From an uncultured Clostridia bacterium (lineage in GTDB: Bacteria; Bacillota; Clostridia; UBA1381): a stretch of 64,000 nt of DNA. Position numbers and translations under genes: made by a program. Shown here piece by piece: positions 53,784 to 63,178 of the stretch (position 1 is its first letter; each line of letters begins with the position of its first letter). The DNA is taken from the NCBI GenBank assembly GCA_947624485.1, contig CANQKM010000001.1:1-64000 (forward strand). Direction: 5' to 3'. The notes under the pieces were generated by a model. The model did no database searches. It was not told the DNA's origin and was given only the letters and a program-made list of their open reading frames with translations.

Positions 53784-54953
53784 TTACTTGCGTATCTTCC
53801 TTTTTATAACTCCAATCGCAGCTGCGGACAGAAGCGCCGCCGCTCCTATCACGCTTATAAGAACAACCGGCGTCGTATCGCCCGTTTTGGGATTCTGCGA
53901 CGAAGAATTTTTCGGCGCGGATGTTGAACCTGCAGTGCTGTTCGGCGCCGCCGACGGCGGCGCGGAAGGCTTCGCGGAGGGAAGTATCACAGACGAGCGG
54001 AACGGACTCAGCATGATCTCATTTTCAACCTTTACCGTCTCGCCGTCCTTTACCGTAAGCACATATTCGTCAACGCCGTTTGCGCTGTTATCGCCCTTGT
54101 GCTTTAACGCTATGGTCATACGAAGTATTCCCTCATCGGTGTAAACATGCACCTTACCGCTGCCGGTCATGGTGTACCTTCCGGCGGGTATATCGTGGCC
54201 TACGGCGTATTCGCCGGACGGAAGCACCGTGGAATTTGCTGCCGGTGCGGCGCTCGGCATACTTGCGGGAGCATCCGTAGCCTGAACGGGCGGCGCGGTG
54301 CTTTCACTCTGCTCCGCTTCACTCTCGTTTTCAGTTTCCGGCGCGGGAGCAGGCGCAGGGGATACGCCGCTTACCGATGTGACAATGCTCCAATCGAGCC
54401 TTGACGCCATTCTCTCGTAGTTCTTCATATCCTTGTCAGCGGATATTGTGACATTAAATATCTTATTTTCGGCTGCCGACGTTTCATTCATCATGCCGAG
54501 ACTTATATCCCTGTATCCCGACACTTCATCGGTGTCCGCATTATCCGAATTATCATAAAGCACCGTTCCGTCAGCCGACGTAACCTTTATATTGTAGTAA
54601 CCGAGCGCTTCACTGTCGGTTTCGGACGGTGAATTTGGACCTTCTTCGTTATCCGTTCCGGGCAGCGACAGTCTCAGCTTTACGCTTACGGGCGCTCCGT
54701 CCGCCGACTCGCTCGTTACGGTAAGCGTCTGCACAACACTGTCCTGACGGTCAAGCTCTTCAAGCTTTGTCATAAGCGTCTTTATGGATTTCGCGGATTC
54801 CGCTCCCGACTCGCTGTCGTACGAATACGACACGGGCTTTGACTGCGGCGAATTGTTTTTTACCGATATATTGGACGTTCCCGCCATTGCCGTAAGCGAT
54901 GATGCAAACGTCACAGCCGCACATAATGCTGCGGCAATTACAGTCTTTTTCAT
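53784..54953 (-). CDS. Cell-wall-anchored surface protein with NPKTG sorting signal
   Basis: 389 residues from the ATG at 54953. Signal peptide KKTVIAAALCAAVTFASSLTAMAG, a beta-rich domain (TLTVTSESADGAPVSVKLRLS), a low-complexity Pro/Ala/Glu linker, a second domain with PSGEYAVGHDIPAGRYTMTG (a pattern resembling small carbohydrate- or surface-associated repeats), a second Pro/Ser/Ala-rich stalk and the C-terminal sorting signal NPKTGDTTP, a membrane helix and the basic tail RKIRK. NPKTG is a class B-type motif matching the adjacent sortase. The ligand of the protein is unknown. Confidence 0.85.
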   Translation of the reverse strand: MKKTVIAAALCAAVTFASSLTAMAGTSNISVKNNSPQSKPVSYSYDSESGAESAKSIKTLMTKLEELDRQDSVVQTLTVTSESADGAPVSVKLRLSLPGTDNEEGPNSPSETDSEALGYYNIKVTSADGTVLYDNSDNADTDEVSGYRDISLGMMNETSAAENKIFNVTISADKDMKNYERMASRLDWSIVTSVSGVSPAPAPAPETENESEAEQSESTAPPVQATDAPASMPSAAPAANSTVLPSGEYAVGHDIPAGRYTMTGSGKVHVYTDEGILRMTIALKHKGDNSANGVDEYVLTVKDGETVKVENEIMLSPFRSSVILPSAKPSAPPSAAPNSTAGSTSAPKNSSSQNPKTGDTTPVVLISVIGAAALLSAAAIGVIKRKIRK

Positions 54954-55061
54954 GGTATTTCTCCTTTTTCGGATTACAGATATAAACAGTATACCATAAA
55001 AACAGAAATTTGTCACCATCTTTTTGAAAATTTTATGTAAACGGAGCCTCAAAAAAAATAC

Positions 55062-55090
55062 TTGAAATTTCCGTAATAATATATTATACT
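55062..55090 (+). promoter_or_regulatory. Promoter of tRNA-Arg
   Basis: TTGAAA (55062-55067), 17 bp, TATACT (55085-55090), 12 bp before the mature tRNA. Confidence 0.8.
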
Positions 55091-55102
55091 GTATATGCAC
55101 CT

Positions 55103-55177
55103 GCCCCCGTAGTTAAGTGGATATAACAAGCCCCTCCTAAGGGTTAGTCATCGGTTCGACTCCGGTCGGGGGTGCCA
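55103..55177 (+). tRNA. tRNA-Arg (CCT anticodon)
   Basis: 75 nt with CCA. Acceptor GCCCCCG/CGGGGGT, anticodon arm AGCCC-CTCCTAA-GGGTT giving CCT, T arm TCGG-TTCGACT-CCGG. Only 74 bp separate it from metY; the hairpin CGCCGCGA/TCGCGGCG in between has a weak T-run, so partial readthrough into metY is possible. Confidence 0.92.
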
Positions 55178-55251
55178 GAAACCGCCGCGACGCGCAAGGC
55201 TCGCGGCGAATTTTATACGCGCTTTACGCGCATTTATTTGGAGGAATAAAA

Positions 55252-56535
55252 ATGAGCGATTACAAAATCAACACAAAATGCGTGCAGGGCGGCTACACGC
55301 CCGGCAACGGCGAGCCGAGACAAATCCCTATAGTGCAGTCAACGACGTTCAAGTATGACACGAGCGAGGATATGGGCAAGCTCTTTGACCTTGAAGCCGA
55401 GGGCTATTTCTATACGCGTCTGCAGAATCCGACGAACGATTACGTCGCGGCTAAAATAGCGGAGCTTGAAGGCGGTACGGCTGCCATGCTCACGTCGTCG
55501 GGACAGGCGGCGAACTTCTTCGCGCTCTTTAATATATGCGAGGCTGGCAGTCATATTGTGTCGTCCTCGTCAATATACGGCGGCACGTTCAACCTTATAT
55601 CGGTGACAATGGCAAAAATGGGCATTGAAGCGACGTTTGTGTCGCCCGATTGCACCGAGGAGGAGCTTAACGCGGCGTTTAAGGAAAACACACGCGCGGT
55701 ATTCGGTGAAACTATCGCGAACCCCGCGCTGACGGTGCTTGACATAGAAAAATTCGCGAAGGCGGCTCACGCGCACGGTGTGCCGCTTATCGTTGACAAC
55801 ACGTTCCCGACGCCGGTTCACTGCCGTCCGATAGAGTGGGGCGCGGACATTGTGACGCACTCGACCACAAAATACATGGACGGTCACGGCGCGGCTGTCG
55901 GCGGCGCGATATGCGACAGCGGCAACTTTGACTGGATGGCTCACGCCGATAAATTCCCCGGTCTTACCACGCCCGACGAATCGTACCACGGCATTACATA
56001 CGCGGAACGGTTCGGCAAGGAGGGCGCGTTTATAACTAAATGCACGGCTCAGCTCATGCGCGATTTGGGAAGCATACAGTCGCCGCAGCACGCGTTTCTG
56101 TTGAATCTCGGACTTGAGTCGCTGCACGTGAGAATGAAGCGCCACGCCGAGAACGGTTACGCCGTGGCAAAGTTTTTGGAGTCGCGCAGCGAGGTCGAAA
56201 GCGTGAGCTTCCCGCATCTTGAGAGCGACAAGTATTACGACAGAGCGATGAAGTACATGCCCGACGGCGGCTGCGGCGTTGTGTCGTTTACCGTCAAGGG
56301 CGGCAGGGAAGGAGCGGAACGTTTTATGAAGGCTCTGCGTCTCGCGGCAATCGAAACTCACGTTGCCGACGCGCGCACGTGCTGCCTTAACCCCGCAACG
56401 TCCACGCACCGCCAGATGAACGACGAGCAGCTTGCGGCTGCCGGCATCAGCGCGGGACTTGTGAGAATTTCCTGCGGCCTCGAGGATAAGGACGACCTTA
56501 TCGCCGACCTCGCCCAGGCGCTTGACAAGGTTTGA
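55252..56535 (+). CDS. metY: O-acetylhomoserine sulfhydrylase
   Basis: 427 residues behind TTTGGAGGAATA. Cys/Met-metabolism PLP enzyme: YTRLQNPTNDYVAAKIAELEGG, MLTSSGQAANFFALF, PLIVDNTFPTP, and the PLP-Lys in THSTTKYMDGHGAAVGG. The length and the insertion around FDWMAHADKFPGLTTPDESYHG are typical of O-acetylhomoserine aminocarboxypropyltransferases rather than cystathionine lyases. Makes homocysteine from sulfide. No SAM riboswitch is visible upstream; the leader is only 74 bp. Confidence 0.93.
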   Translation: MSDYKINTKCVQGGYTPGNGEPRQIPIVQSTTFKYDTSEDMGKLFDLEAEGYFYTRLQNPTNDYVAAKIAELEGGTAAMLTSSGQAANFFALFNICEAGSHIVSSSSIYGGTFNLISVTMAKMGIEATFVSPDCTEEELNAAFKENTRAVFGETIANPALTVLDIEKFAKAAHAHGVPLIVDNTFPTPVHCRPIEWGADIVTHSTTKYMDGHGAAVGGAICDSGNFDWMAHADKFPGLTTPDESYHGITYAERFGKEGAFITKCTAQLMRDLGSIQSPQHAFLLNLGLESLHVRMKRHAENGYAVAKFLESRSEVESVSFPHLESDKYYDRAMKYMPDGGCGVVSFTVKGGREGAERFMKALRLAAIETHVADARTCCLNPATSTHRQMNDEQLAAAGISAGLVRISCGLEDKDDLIADLAQALDKV

Positions 56536-56544
56536 TAATTTATC

Positions 56545-56570
56545 AGTCCCCTTCGGGGGACTTTTTTTAT
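56545..56570 (+). terminator. Terminator of metY
   Basis: AGTCCCC-TTCG-GGGGACT followed by seven T, a stable tetraloop hairpin. Confidence 0.93.
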
Positions 56571-56641
56571 TTTGTACACCATACACAAAACACAGCGCGG
56601 TTGGACAGGGAAATTTCTCCTGTGAAGACACGCAAAATAAC

Positions 56642-56670
56642 TTGAAAAAAACAGGGATTTGCGGTATAAT
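56642..56670 (+). promoter_or_regulatory. Promoter of the decarboxylase operon
   Basis: TTGAAA (56642-56647), 17 bp, TATAAT (56665-56670); leader of about 50 nt, then ATGGAGG before the ATG at 56727. Confidence 0.8.
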
Positions 56671-56726
56671 GTACAATAGGTTAAAATTGTGATTTATCAC
56701 AGCAAAATAACAATGGAGGTTAAATC

Positions 56727-58277
56727 ATGGGAACAATTGATAAATTGACCGAGCTTCAATACCGCAGAAGCGTCATAAACGCGGGCGGCGGCGAGGCAAA
56801 AATCAAAAAGCAGCATGACAGCGGCAAAAAGACCGCCCGCGAGAGAATAAACCTTCTCCTGGACGAGGGCAGTTTCGTTGAGATTGACGCTTTTGTCACG
56901 CACCGCGCGACGGAGTTCGGCATGGACTGCGTTGAAGCCCCCGGCGAGGGCGTTGTTACGGGTTACGGCACGGTGGACGGCAGACTTGTATACGTCTACG
57001 CGCAGGACTTCACTGTAATAGGCGGCTCTCTGGGTGAGATGCACGCGAAAAAAATATGCAAGGTTATGGACATGGCTGCCAAGATGGGCGCGCCGATAAT
57101 CGGCATGAACGATTCGGGCGGCGCAAGAATACAGGAGGGTATCGACGCTCTTTCGGGCTTCGGAGAAATTTTCTTCCGCAATACGTGTAACAGCGGCGTA
57201 ATCCCTCAGATTTCCGTAATCATGGGGCCCTGCGCCGGCGGCGCGGTGTACTCACCGGCTATAACCGACTTTATATTCATGGTCGAGAAAACGAGCCAGA
57301 TGTTCATTACGGGCCCGCAGGTTATAAGTTCCGTTACGGGCGAGGCGGTGACAGCCGAAGAACTCGGCGGCGCGGACACGCACATGACAAAGTCGGGCGT
57401 CGCTCACTTTAAGGCGTCGAGCGACGAGGACTGCATAGAGAAGATTAAGACGCTTCTTTCGTATCTGCCGTCAAACAATCTCGAAGAACCACCCTACGAG
57501 CAAACAAATGACGAGATTAACCGTCTTTCCGAAAAGCTCACGGAAATAGTCCCCGACGAGTCGGGCAAGGCTTACGACGTTAAGGACGTTATCGCGGAAA
57601 TCGTAGATAACGGTACATTCTTTGAGGTACAGGAAGCGTTCGCGCAGAACATAGTAGTAGGCTACGCGCGCATGAACGGGCAGGTTGTAGGTATTGTTGC
57701 GAACCAGCCGAAGGTTATGGCGGGTTCTCTGGACGTTGATTCGTCCGACAAGGCGGCAAGATTTGTACGCTTCTGCGACAGCTTCAACATTCCTCTTGTA
57801 ACGCTTACCGATGTGCCGGGTTACTTCCCGGGCGTGGAGCAGGAGACGAGCGGAATTATAAGACACGGCGCGAAGCTCCTTTACGCGTTCAGCGAGGCTA
57901 CCGTTCCGAAGATTAACGTGATACTCAGAAAGGCATATGGAGGCGCTTACATAGCGATGAACTCCAAGCATCTGGGCGCGGACATCGTTATGGCATGGCC
58001 TACGGCTGAAATTGCCGTTATGGGACCTGAGGGCGCGGCAAATATCATATTCAAGAATGATATTAAGGAAAGCTCCGACCCGATCGTAACGCGCAATGAA
58101 AAGATACAGGAATACAGAAACAAGTTCGCTTCACCGTACGAGGCGGCGAGACGCGGTTATGTCGACGACGTAATCGAACCCGATTCGACGCGTCCGCGCA
58201 TTATTGCAGCACTTGAGATGCTCGCGTCGAAGCGCGATTCGCGTCCGGCTAAGAAGCACGGAAATATTCCCGTATAA
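56727..58277 (+). CDS. Acyl-CoA carboxyltransferase subunit (MmdA-like)
   Basis: 516 residues. Crotonase-fold carboxyltransferase with two halves: [49 protein letters not shown], then [25 protein letters not shown] and [19 protein letters not shown]. It moves CO2 between biotin and an acyl-CoA, typically methylmalonyl-CoA/propionyl-CoA. First gene of a five-gene operon with the gamma subunit, biotin carrier, beta Na+ pump and a pyruvate-type carboxyltransferase. Substrate inferred from the family. Confidence 0.9.
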   Translation: MGTIDKLTELQYRRSVINAGGGEAKIKKQHDSGKKTARERINLLLDEGSFVEIDAFVTHRATEFGMDCVEAPGEGVVTGYGTVDGRLVYVYAQDFTVIGGSLGEMHAKKICKVMDMAAKMGAPIIGMNDSGGARIQEGIDALSGFGEIFFRNTCNSGVIPQISVIMGPCAGGAVYSPAITDFIFMVEKTSQMFITGPQVISSVTGEAVTAEELGGADTHMTKSGVAHFKASSDEDCIEKIKTLLSYLPSNNLEEPPYEQTNDEINRLSEKLTEIVPDESGKAYDVKDVIAEIVDNGTFFEVQEAFAQNIVVGYARMNGQVVGIVANQPKVMAGSLDVDSSDKAARFVRFCDSFNIPLVTLTDVPGYFPGVEQETSGIIRHGAKLLYAFSEATVPKINVILRKAYGGAYIAMNSKHLGADIVMAWPTAEIAVMGPEGAANIIFKNDIKESSDPIVTRNEKIQEYRNKFASPYEAARRGYVDDVIEPDSTRPRIIAALEMLASKRDSRPAKKHGNIPV

Positions 58278-58294
58278 TCGGAAGGGGGATAAAC

Positions 58295-58738
58295 ATGTAT
58301 TCTGAAGCATTATTGACAGGAAAGGATTTGCCTCTGTCCGAAGCGCTCGCAATGGGCGGTGAAACGACCGTTATAGGTCTTGCGATAGTTTTCGGCGTGC
58401 TTGTCATACTGATGATTGTGCTTATGCTTTTTAAGGTAATTTTCTACAAGGATCCGAAAAAGCAGACCGAAAAGGTAAAAGAAGCGAAGCAAATCGGAAT
58501 GAAAAATGTACCGGACGGAGCCGAGGCAGTTTATACCACGGATAAAAACCATAACGAGCCTTACGAACCGGACGAAATCCCCGAGGACGAGCTTGTGGCT
58601 ATACTCACGGCCGCGGTCGCATCGAGCCTCAACACCTCGACGTACAATTTGAGGATAAAGTCGTACAGACGCGTTGACGGCAGACAAAACGCATGGAACA
58701 GAGCAGGTCTTACCGAGACCATCAACAACAGATATTAA
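58295..58738 (+). CDS. OadG/MmdD-like gamma subunit of Na+-pumping decarboxylase
   Basis: 147 residues. One membrane helix (residues 24-50, TVIGLAIVFGVLVILMIVLMLFKVIF) with a long cytoplasmic tail ending in ILTAAVASSLNTSTYNLRIKSYRRVDGRQNAWNRAGLTETINNRY. The tail pattern AAVAA-like 'ILTAAVASSL...I.SYRR' is conserved in this family and helps assemble carboxyltransferase and beta subunits. Starts 18 nt after the carboxyltransferase gene behind GAAGGGGG. Confidence 0.85.
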   Translation: MYSEALLTGKDLPLSEALAMGGETTVIGLAIVFGVLVILMIVLMLFKVIFYKDPKKQTEKVKEAKQIGMKNVPDGAEAVYTTDKNHNEPYEPDEIPEDELVAILTAAVASSLNTSTYNLRIKSYRRVDGRQNAWNRAGLTETINNRY

Positions 58739-58751
58739 GGAGGATAATAAA

Positions 58752-59129
58752 ATGAGAAAGTTCAATATAACCGTAAACGGAAAAACATACGCGGTAGACG
58801 TGGAGGAAGTAGGCGGCGTACAGACAAGCGCGCCCGTTCCCGCACCTGCTCCCGCTCCGGCGGCTGCACCGAAGGCGGCTCCCGCACCCGCGCCGAAGGC
58901 CGCTCCCGTAGAGGGCGCAAAGCAGGTTACAGCGCCGATGCCCGGCACGATCGTATCGGTAAAGGTAAACGTGGGCGACGCCGTTAAGTCGGACACGCTT
59001 GTTGCGGTACTTGAGGCGATGAAGATGGAAAACGAGATTTTCGCCGGCGTTGACGGCACGGTTGCCGGTATAAGCGTATCCGCCGGCGACAGCGTAAACA
59101 GCGGCGACGTGATTGTTTCGGTAAACTGA
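58752..59129 (+). CDS. Biotin carrier protein of the decarboxylase complex
   Basis: 125 residues from the ATG at 58752 behind AAGGAGGATAA. An N-terminal strand part (MRKFNITVNGKTYAVDVEEV), a Pro/Ala hinge (PAPAPAPAAAPKAAPAPAPK) and the biotinyl domain with the biotinylation site LEAMKMENEIFA, ending in GDVIVSVN. The swinging arm carries CO2 between the carboxyltransferases and the membrane decarboxylase subunit. Confidence 0.93.
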   Translation: MRKFNITVNGKTYAVDVEEVGGVQTSAPVPAPAPAPAAAPKAAPAPAPKAAPVEGAKQVTAPMPGTIVSVKVNVGDAVKSDTLVAVLEAMKMENEIFAGVDGTVAGISVSAGDSVNSGDVIVSVN

Positions 59130-59166
59130 CGCATTATCTATACTTAACGGAAAGTGGTGAAAAAGA

Positions 59167-60411
59167 GTGATTGAAAGCTTTTTAAACTTTTTGCAGAATA
59201 CCGGAGCAGCCGCGCTTTTCGCCTACGGCGGCATGGAAGCGATAAAGACGATTGTGATGATTATAATCGCATGCCTGCTTTTGTATCTTGCGATAGTAAA
59301 GAAATTTGAACCGCTGCTGCTTATGCCGATAGCGTTCGGTATGCTTCTCTCTAACCTGCCTGTTCTTAAAGACTCTCCGGCGCTCATGATGCACACCGAA
59401 TGGTTCACGGACACGCAGTACATGATAGACGGTCATTTTATAGACGTGGGCAAGATAGTACGAGAGGGCGGACTTTTAGACCTTCTCTACCTCGGAGTTA
59501 AGCTCGGCATTTATCCGCCGCTTATCTTCGTCGGCATAGGCGCGATGACGGACTTCGGCCCGCTTATCGCGAACCCCAAGAGTATACTTCTCGGTGCTGC
59601 GGCGCAGTTCGGCGTGTTCTTCACATTTGTCGGCGCGCTTGTACTGAGCGCGCTCGTGCCTTCGATTATGTTCGGCGTTAAGGAGGCTGCGTCAATCGGT
59701 ATCATCGGCGGTGCGGACGGCCCTACGGCGATATACGTAACAAAAACGCTCGCACCGGCGCTTTTGCCTGCGATAGCGGTCGCGGCGTACTCGTACATGG
59801 CTCTTATACCGGTTATCCAGCCGCCTATAATGAAGCTCATGACGCGTAAAAAGGACAGGATGATAGTTATGGAGCAGCTTCGTCCCGTTTCAAAGACGGA
59901 GAAAATACTGTTCCCGATAATAGTAACGATAGTGGTTGCGCTCATAATACCCGACGCGGTATCGCTTGTCGGCTGCCTTATGCTCGGCAATTTGTTAAAG
60001 GAATCGGGCGTTGCGGACAGACTTGCAAAGACGGTGCAGAATGAGCTGATGAATATCGTAACGATATTCCTCGGCGTAACGGTCGGCGCGACGGCAACGG
60101 CGTCGAGCTTCCTGTCGCCGCAGACGATAGGTATAGTCGTACTCGGTCTTGTGGCGTTCTGCTTCTCGACAGCCGGCGGACTGCTTTTGGGCAACATTAT
60201 GTGCTGGCTCACAAAGGGCAAGGTTAATCCGCTTATAGGAAGCGCGGGCGTAAGCGCCGTGCCTATGGCGGCGAGAGTGTCGCAGCAGGTCGGACAGAAG
60301 GAAAATCCGTCCAACTTCCTGCTCATGCACGCTATGGGACCGAATGTTGCCGGAGTTATCGGCTCGGCGGTCGCGGCGGGCGTGTTCCTTGCAATGTTCA
60401 GCAATATTTAA
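59167..60411 (+). CDS. Beta subunit of Na+-pumping biotin-dependent decarboxylase (OadB/MmdB-like)
   Basis: 414 residues starting at a GTG at 59167. Nine or more membrane helices. The conserved ion-channel motif GIIGGADGPTAIYVT with its essential Asp is intact, as is GNLLKESGVADRL and MHAMGPNVAGVIGSAVAAG at the C-terminus. It decarboxylates carboxybiotin and exports two Na+ per turnover, so the operon conserves energy as a sodium gradient. Confidence 0.95.
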   Translation: MIESFLNFLQNTGAAALFAYGGMEAIKTIVMIIIACLLLYLAIVKKFEPLLLMPIAFGMLLSNLPVLKDSPALMMHTEWFTDTQYMIDGHFIDVGKIVREGGLLDLLYLGVKLGIYPPLIFVGIGAMTDFGPLIANPKSILLGAAAQFGVFFTFVGALVLSALVPSIMFGVKEAASIGIIGGADGPTAIYVTKTLAPALLPAIAVAAYSYMALIPVIQPPIMKLMTRKKDRMIVMEQLRPVSKTEKILFPIIVTIVVALIIPDAVSLVGCLMLGNLLKESGVADRLAKTVQNELMNIVTIFLGVTVGATATASSFLSPQTIGIVVLGLVAFCFSTAGGLLLGNIMCWLTKGKVNPLIGSAGVSAVPMAARVSQQVGQKENPSNFLLMHAMGPNVAGVIGSAVAAGVFLAMFSNI

Positions 60412-60440
60412 TCGAAATCAGAATAAAGGAGTGAAAATAT

Positions 60441-61853
60441 ATGGCAAAGGGAAATAAAGCGGTAGAAATTACCGAAACAGTCCTCAGAGACGCGCACCAG
60501 TCGCTTATTGCGACGCGTATGACGACGGAGGAAATGCTTCCCATAGTTGAGAAGCTTGACGATATAGGCTTCCACTCGCTCGAGGCGTGGGGCGGAGCGA
60601 CGTTTGACTCGTGCCTTCGTTTCCTTAACGAGGATCCGTGGGAGAGACTTCGCAAAATAAAGGATAAGGCTAAGAAAACACCTCTGCAGATGCTTTTCAG
60701 AGGTCAGAACATTTTGGGCTACCGTCATTACGCGGACGACATTGTACAGTATTTCGTACAGAAGTCAATCGCGAACGGTATCGACATTATAAGAATATTC
60801 GACGCGCTCAACGATACGCGCAACCTCAAATGCGCGATCGACGCGTGTATAAAGGAGAAAGGTCACTGTCAGGCGGCTCTTTCGTACACGATCGGCGGTC
60901 CGCACACAACGGAGTCGTTTGTTAAGCTGTCAAAGCAGCTTGAGGAAATGGGCGCGAACTCCATTTGTATAAAGGATATGGCCGGACTTTTGCTCCCGTA
61001 CACGGCTTACGAGCTTGTAAAGGCGATAAAGGAAACGGTTAAGATCCCCGTTCAGCTTCACACGCACTACACGTCGGGCGAAGCGTCGATGGTATACTTA
61101 AAGGCTGTCGAGGCGGGCGTTGACGTTATCGACTGCGCGATGTCGCCTATGGCTATGGGTACGTCCCAGCCGCCGACGGAGCCGATGGTCGCGGCGTTCC
61201 AGGGTACGCCGTATGACACGGGCTACGACCTCGACAAGCTTGTCGAGATTTGCGATTACTTCAAGCCGCTGCGTGAAAAGTACCTCGCGAGCGGACTTAT
61301 GAACCCGAAAGTAATGGGCGTTGACGTTAACACGCTTAAGTACCAGGTGCCGGGCGGTATGCTCTCGAACCTTGTTTCGCAGCTTAAGCAGCAGGGCAGA
61401 GAGGACGCGTTCGAGGAGGTTCTTAAGGAAGTGCCGCGCGTAAGAGCGGATATGGGTTATCCGCCTTTGGTAACGCCGTCGTCGCAGATCGTCGGCACGC
61501 AGGCGGTGCTGAACGTTCTTATGGGCGAGAGATACAAGATGGTTTCAAAGGAAACGAAGGGTATCGTAAGAGGCGAGTACGGCAGAACGCCCGTGCCCAT
61601 AAGCGACGAGATAGTGAAGAAGGTTATCGGCGATGAGAAGCGTATAACGTGCCGCCCAGCCGACCTTTTGGAGCCGGAGCTCGACAAGATGCGCAAGGAG
61701 TGTGCGGAGTGGACGGAGCAGGACGAGGACGTATTGTCCTACGCACTGTTCGGACAGGTTGCCGTTAAATTCTTCGAGTACAGACGCGCGCAGAAATATA
61801 AGATTGACGCGGATTTGCTGGACGAGGAAAATAAGGTTTATCCGGTGCAGTAA
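60441..61853 (+). CDS. Oxaloacetate/pyruvate carboxyltransferase subunit (OadA/5S-like), lacking a biotin domain
   Basis: 470 residues behind AAAGGAGTG. The TIM-barrel carboxyltransferase begins ITETVLRDAHQSLIATRMTTEEML and contains IRIFDALNDTRNL, the metal/Lys site ICIKDMAGLL and LHTHYTSGEASM; the conserved C-terminal PYC/OadA helical domain follows to PVQ. The C-terminal biotinyl domain of classical OadA is absent; the separate carrier at 58752 must serve. Size and domains equal the 5S subunit of transcarboxylase. Last gene of the operon, ended by a terminator 10 bp on. Confidence 0.93.
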   Translation: MAKGNKAVEITETVLRDAHQSLIATRMTTEEMLPIVEKLDDIGFHSLEAWGGATFDSCLRFLNEDPWERLRKIKDKAKKTPLQMLFRGQNILGYRHYADDIVQYFVQKSIANGIDIIRIFDALNDTRNLKCAIDACIKEKGHCQAALSYTIGGPHTTESFVKLSKQLEEMGANSICIKDMAGLLLPYTAYELVKAIKETVKIPVQLHTHYTSGEASMVYLKAVEAGVDVIDCAMSPMAMGTSQPPTEPMVAAFQGTPYDTGYDLDKLVEICDYFKPLREKYLASGLMNPKVMGVDVNTLKYQVPGGMLSNLVSQLKQQGREDAFEEVLKEVPRVRADMGYPPLVTPSSQIVGTQAVLNVLMGERYKMVSKETKGIVRGEYGRTPVPISDEIVKKVIGDEKRITCRPADLLEPELDKMRKECAEWTEQDEDVLSYALFGQVAVKFFEYRRAQKYKIDADLLDEENKVYPVQ

Positions 61854-61862
61854 ATATAAAGG

Positions 61863-61888
61863 AAAGGGTTGCGTATGCAACCCTTTTT
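61863..61888. terminator. Terminator at the end of the decarboxylase operon
   Basis: AAAGGGTTGC-GTAT-GCAACCCTTT followed by TT; symmetrical, so it can also close the convergent XRE gene whose stop is 7 bp away. Confidence 0.88.
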
Positions 61889-61894
61889 CAATCT

Positions 61895-62977
61895 TTATTT
61901 TTCGCCCGAAACAGCCTTTAAGCGATTTTCGATTTCCTTAAATTCCTCCGTATCGCGAACGGCGTCGAACGGCTTACGCGTGTCCATAAGCTGCAAAAGC
62001 CGCACCGAGTCGATATAGTGGTCGCCGGTTATCTCCGTTTTGCAGCGGTTTACGAAAATCGGCTTGTACAGCGCGCCCTCGGCGGCGAATTTATCGTAAT
62101 ATTCCGCCGCTTCTGCCGCGAGACGCAGATACTTCATACCGTTTTCAATATCATCGTTCCACAGATACAGCTCCGACATACGCTCGTAAATATGCCGCCA
62201 CGCGCCGCTCGACGGCGATTTGTGACCGCCCGTGAAAATAGTGCTGTAAACCGTAAGCGCAGTTTCGGCAAAGTGAATTTGCTCGGCATAGGTAAAATCA
62301 TCGTGCAAACCCATGTAGTCGTTCGACGAGAGATGAATAAGCTGTGAAACGATCTGATCAGCCAACTGCGCGAGATTTTTCTGCGCCTGCACAATTTTGT
62401 CCTCGCCGCTGAGTATCATTTCAAGAAGCCAATCCCTTTCCACGGTGCAATCCGGCAGCGAGTTTGCGAGATTTACCGCTTCGCTCTGTTGCCCGTTGTC
62501 CGAGTAAGATATGCAAAGCATCTGTATCGCGCACTGGCGTATCGTTTCGTCGCGGCAGTCCTCGACTATCCTCTCGCAAAGCGGTATGATCCGCGACAAA
62601 TCACGGTCGCGACGCCTTTTATGCGAGAGCGCGTGAACAAGCTCCCATATAAACTCGTAATTTGACGGATATTCCGCGATAGCCTGTTCCATAAGCTCCG
62701 CCGCAGATTCGTAATCGTAAACGCGCTTGTACTCCGTAAGCTTTTCCTTGTATTCGAGCAGCTTTTTGTCCGTTACCTCGGGTTTGGTCGAAAACAGTTC
62801 GTCGGTGCTCACTCCGAAAAACGCGGAAAGCTTCGGTACGAGCGTTATATCCGGCAGAGCCGTGCCGTTCTCCCACTTTGAAACAGCCTGCGCCGATACG
62901 GTCAGATATTCCGCCAGTCTCTCCTGCGTGATGCCGCGCTTCTTGCGCAGCTCCCTTATTTTTAGTCCGATATTCAT
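61895..62977 (-). CDS. XRE regulator with C-terminal helical-repeat domain
   Basis: 360 residues from the ATG at 62977, behind GGAGGAAAA; the track extension is not needed. Residues 4-58 are a Cro/C1 HTH (LKIRELRKKRGITQERLAEYLTVSAQAVSKWENGTALPDI). The rest is all-helical with TPR-like pairs (DYESAAELMEQAIAEYPSNYEFIWELVHALSH), a layout seen in peptide- or state-sensing regulators. Aromatic- and acid-rich C-terminus. The target is unknown; it lies convergent with the decarboxylase operon and divergent from proC. Confidence 0.85.
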   Translation of the reverse strand: MNIGLKIRELRKKRGITQERLAEYLTVSAQAVSKWENGTALPDITLVPKLSAFFGVSTDELFSTKPEVTDKKLLEYKEKLTEYKRVYDYESAAELMEQAIAEYPSNYEFIWELVHALSHKRRRDRDLSRIIPLCERIVEDCRDETIRQCAIQMLCISYSDNGQQSEAVNLANSLPDCTVERDWLLEMILSGEDKIVQAQKNLAQLADQIVSQLIHLSSNDYMGLHDDFTYAEQIHFAETALTVYSTIFTGGHKSPSSGAWRHIYERMSELYLWNDDIENGMKYLRLAAEAAEYYDKFAAEGALYKPIFVNRCKTEITGDHYIDSVRLLQLMDTRKPFDAVRDTEEFKEIENRLKAVSGEK

Positions 62978-63110
62978 TTTATTTTCCTCCAGAATTTTAT
63001 TTAACAGCGCCGTTATGGTTATATTATAGCGTGACTTTGCGTGAAATTCCATACCTTATTGCGACAATCCGTATCAACCGTGGGTTGAGATTTGCGGTGT
63101 ATCGTAAATA

Positions 63111-63139
63111 TTGACAGAAAAAGGAAAGAGTAGTATAAT
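63111..63139 (+). promoter_or_regulatory. Promoter of proC
   Basis: TTGACA (63111-63116), 17 bp, TATAAT (63134-63139): fully consensus. AAGGAG follows at about 63163. Confidence 0.88.
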
Positions 63140-63178
63140 TTAAGGCGATATATAAGTTTGGATAAGGAGATTTTTCAT

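Noticed and set aside
55178-55251. Possible SAM or T-box riboswitch upstream of metY
   Set aside because: Only 74 bp separate it from tRNA-Arg, and the hairpins there lack any conserved riboswitch core.
55570-56700. Minus-strand ORF (376 residues) across metY
   Set aside because: Shadow of metY; composition is Arg/His/Val-rich and no motif is present, while metY is fully conserved on the other strand and its terminator lies inside this ORF.
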